A DNA stretch of 64,000 bases from positions 10,137,951-10,201,950 of the forward strand of contig CM029386.1 of NCBI GenBank assembly GCA_017165825.1, given 5' to 3'. A program made the position numbers and the translations under genes. The stretch comes from Hepsetus odoe (lineage: Eukaryota > Chordata > Actinopteri > Characiformes > Hepsetidae). Within the stretch, counting starts at the first letter, position 1. Every line of letters begins with the position of its first letter. A model generated the notes under the pieces. It was not told where the DNA came from. It saw only the letters and a program-made list of their open reading frames with translations, and made no database searches. Of this stretch, positions 63,003 through 64,000 are shown one piece after another.

Positions 63003-63840
63003 AGTATTCTCCTCTTTTTCCACATTTTGCTATGTTACAGCCTTTTTCCAAAATGGATTAAATTCATTTCTTACCTCCAAATTCTACACACAAAACCCCA
63101 TAATGACAAAGTGTAAAAGTATTTTGAAACTTTTGCAAATGTATTGTAAATGTAAAGTAGCAAAACAAAAATCCATCCATTATTTGCCGCTTGACCCAAA
63201 CGGGGTCGCGGGGGAGTGCTGGTGTCCAACCCAGCGCACACAGGGCGAGGACGGGGGACGCACCCTGGACAGGTCGCCAGCCCATCGCAGGGAGGAGCGG
63301 GACGGGGACGGCACCTTGCTCAAGGGTACCTCAGGGCAACCCATTGGGAAGGGGTTCGAACCCCCGATCCGCCAATCATGTGGCCAACACCCTAACCACT
63401 AGGCCACCGCTGCCCCCAAAACAAAAATAAAACATGTAAATAAGTATCAACTGCCTTTGCTCAATAGTTTGTTGGAGCACCTTTGGCAGCAATTACAGCC
63501 TCAAGTGCTTTTGAATATGATGCTACAAGTTTGGCACACCTATTTTGGGCAGTTTCTCCCCTTCTTCTTAGCAGAATCTCTCAGGCTCCATCAGGTTGAA
63601 TGTGGGGCGTCGGTGCACAGCCATTTTCAGATCTCTCCACAGATGTTCAATTGGGTTCAAGTCTGGGCACTGGCTGGGCCACTCAAGGACATTCACAGAG
63701 TTGTCCCGAAGCCACTCTGTTGTTATTTGGGCTGTGTGCTTAGGGTCATTGTCCTGTTGAAAGATTAACCTTCGCCCTGTCTGAAATCTCACCCTAGTCT
63801 GAAATCCAGAGACATCCACCTCCCTGACTAAGGACTTTGT
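63003..63840 (-). mobile_element. Tc1-like transposon with nested SINE, internally deleted
   Basis: The left terminus (TTGCTATGTTACAGCC, then CCAAAATGGATTAAATTCAT) is typical of an abundant fish Tc1 family. From about 63440 the minus strand encodes FQQDNDPKHTAQITTEWLRD (second catalytic Asp) and QCPDLNPIEHLWRDLKMAV (catalytic Glu), with the frame running into a stop near 63568. Sequence beyond about 63780 no longer matches the family, so the N-terminal half is deleted or replaced. Confidence 0.8.
63173..63417 (-). mobile_element. Full-length tRNA-derived SINE with 11-bp TSD
   Basis: Minus-strand head GGGGGCAGCGGTGGCCTAGT has an intact A box, and the B box GGTTCGAACCC is exact. The 3' end reads GCGGCAAATAATGGATGG. 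AAAACAAAAAT occurs on both sides (63162-63172 and 63418-63428), a perfect target-site duplication. It is CpG-rich and little diverged, suggesting recent insertion. Confidence 0.9.
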
Positions 63841-64000
63841 ACCCTGATCGTTCAGATTCGCCGGGTTTTTAAAGAAAATTATTAATAAAATACTTGACGT
63901 GCTGCAATAAGCCTATCTGAGCTCAAGTGGAAGATTCAGGCCTAAAGTTTAATCATGCCAATCTACTGTCTTCTAAGATCTTAGTAGAACTGTTTAGATA

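Larger units (their letters stand above)
43621..64000. other. Putative upstream intergenic region
   Basis: About 20 kb with no supported gene. It carries Tc1 relics (44470, 46410, 50600, 56500, 62131, 63003), RTE 3' ends (46090, 52364), SINEs (48183, 60661, 63173) and microsatellites. The stretches 43.6-44.4, 45.4-46.0, 49.0-50.5, 51.5-52.3, 52.5-56.4, 57.1-60.6 and 61-62.1 kb show nothing I can name, apart from a GC-richer block at 59205-59720. Confidence 0.5.

Noticed and set aside
1..64000. CRISPR arrays, operons, phage or integrated virus genes
   Set aside because: No regularly spaced repeats, no dense gene clusters and no retroviral gag/pol/env motifs seen; composition and splice structure are those of a vertebrate genome.

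Overview
This window looks like nuclear DNA of a teleost fish, probably an otophysan (catfish, characin or carp group). The evidence is AT-rich non-coding sequence, at least nine decayed Tc1/mariner elements of types familiar from fish genomes, several tRNA-derived SINEs, RTE-like and L2-like LINE fragments, and many (CA)n/(TA)n microsatellites. Gene density is very low. There is no sign of bacterial operons, CRISPR or viral genes. Matches to repeat families and proteins rest on recognition, not on database searches.

Only one protein-coding gene is well supported. It lies on the minus strand and encodes a class I cytokine receptor of the growth hormone/prolactin receptor family. Six coding exons, with consensus splice sites and compatible phases, join into 270 codons: signal peptide (21601-21715), fibronectin-III domain D1 (9589-9718 and 8778-8947), D2 with a WSKWS motif (6251-6429 and 3627-3780) and the transmembrane segment (1270-1360). 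The box 1 exon and the rest of the cytoplasmic tail are not in the window and must lie beyond its left edge. A CpG-rich island at about 42.4-43.6 kb, containing a good minus-strand splice donor at 42991/42990, is the best candidate for the promoter and first non-coding exon. This would give a first intron of about 21 kb. The protein mixes prolactin-receptor features (CWW and WSxWS motifs) with growth-hormone-receptor features (a third cysteine pair in D1 and the start of D2), so its exact paralogue is uncertain.

Layout: 1-9.7 kb holds the transmembrane and ectodomain exons, with introns carrying a SINE dimer, a SINE with target-site duplication, a Tc1 relic and a MITE. 9.7-21.6 kb is a large intron with a long Tc1 transposase relic abutting an RTE reverse-transcriptase fragment. 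21.7-43 kb is the putative first intron. It contains an almost intact tRNA-Lys(CTT) fused to a LINE 3' tail, an RTE 3' end with an open C-terminus, a second MITE copy that still carries part of its transposase, and one unexplained candidate exon on the plus strand (38659-38874). 43.6-64 kb is probably upstream intergenic DNA, full of old Tc1 relics and SINEs, including a SINE nested in a Tc1 element with a perfect 11-bp target-site duplication.

Nothing resembles a new multi-gene system. The most unusual items are the receptor with mixed GHR/PRLR character, the tRNA-Lys/LINE-tail chimera, and the three-copy Tc1-derived MITE family, which shows how the MITE arose.
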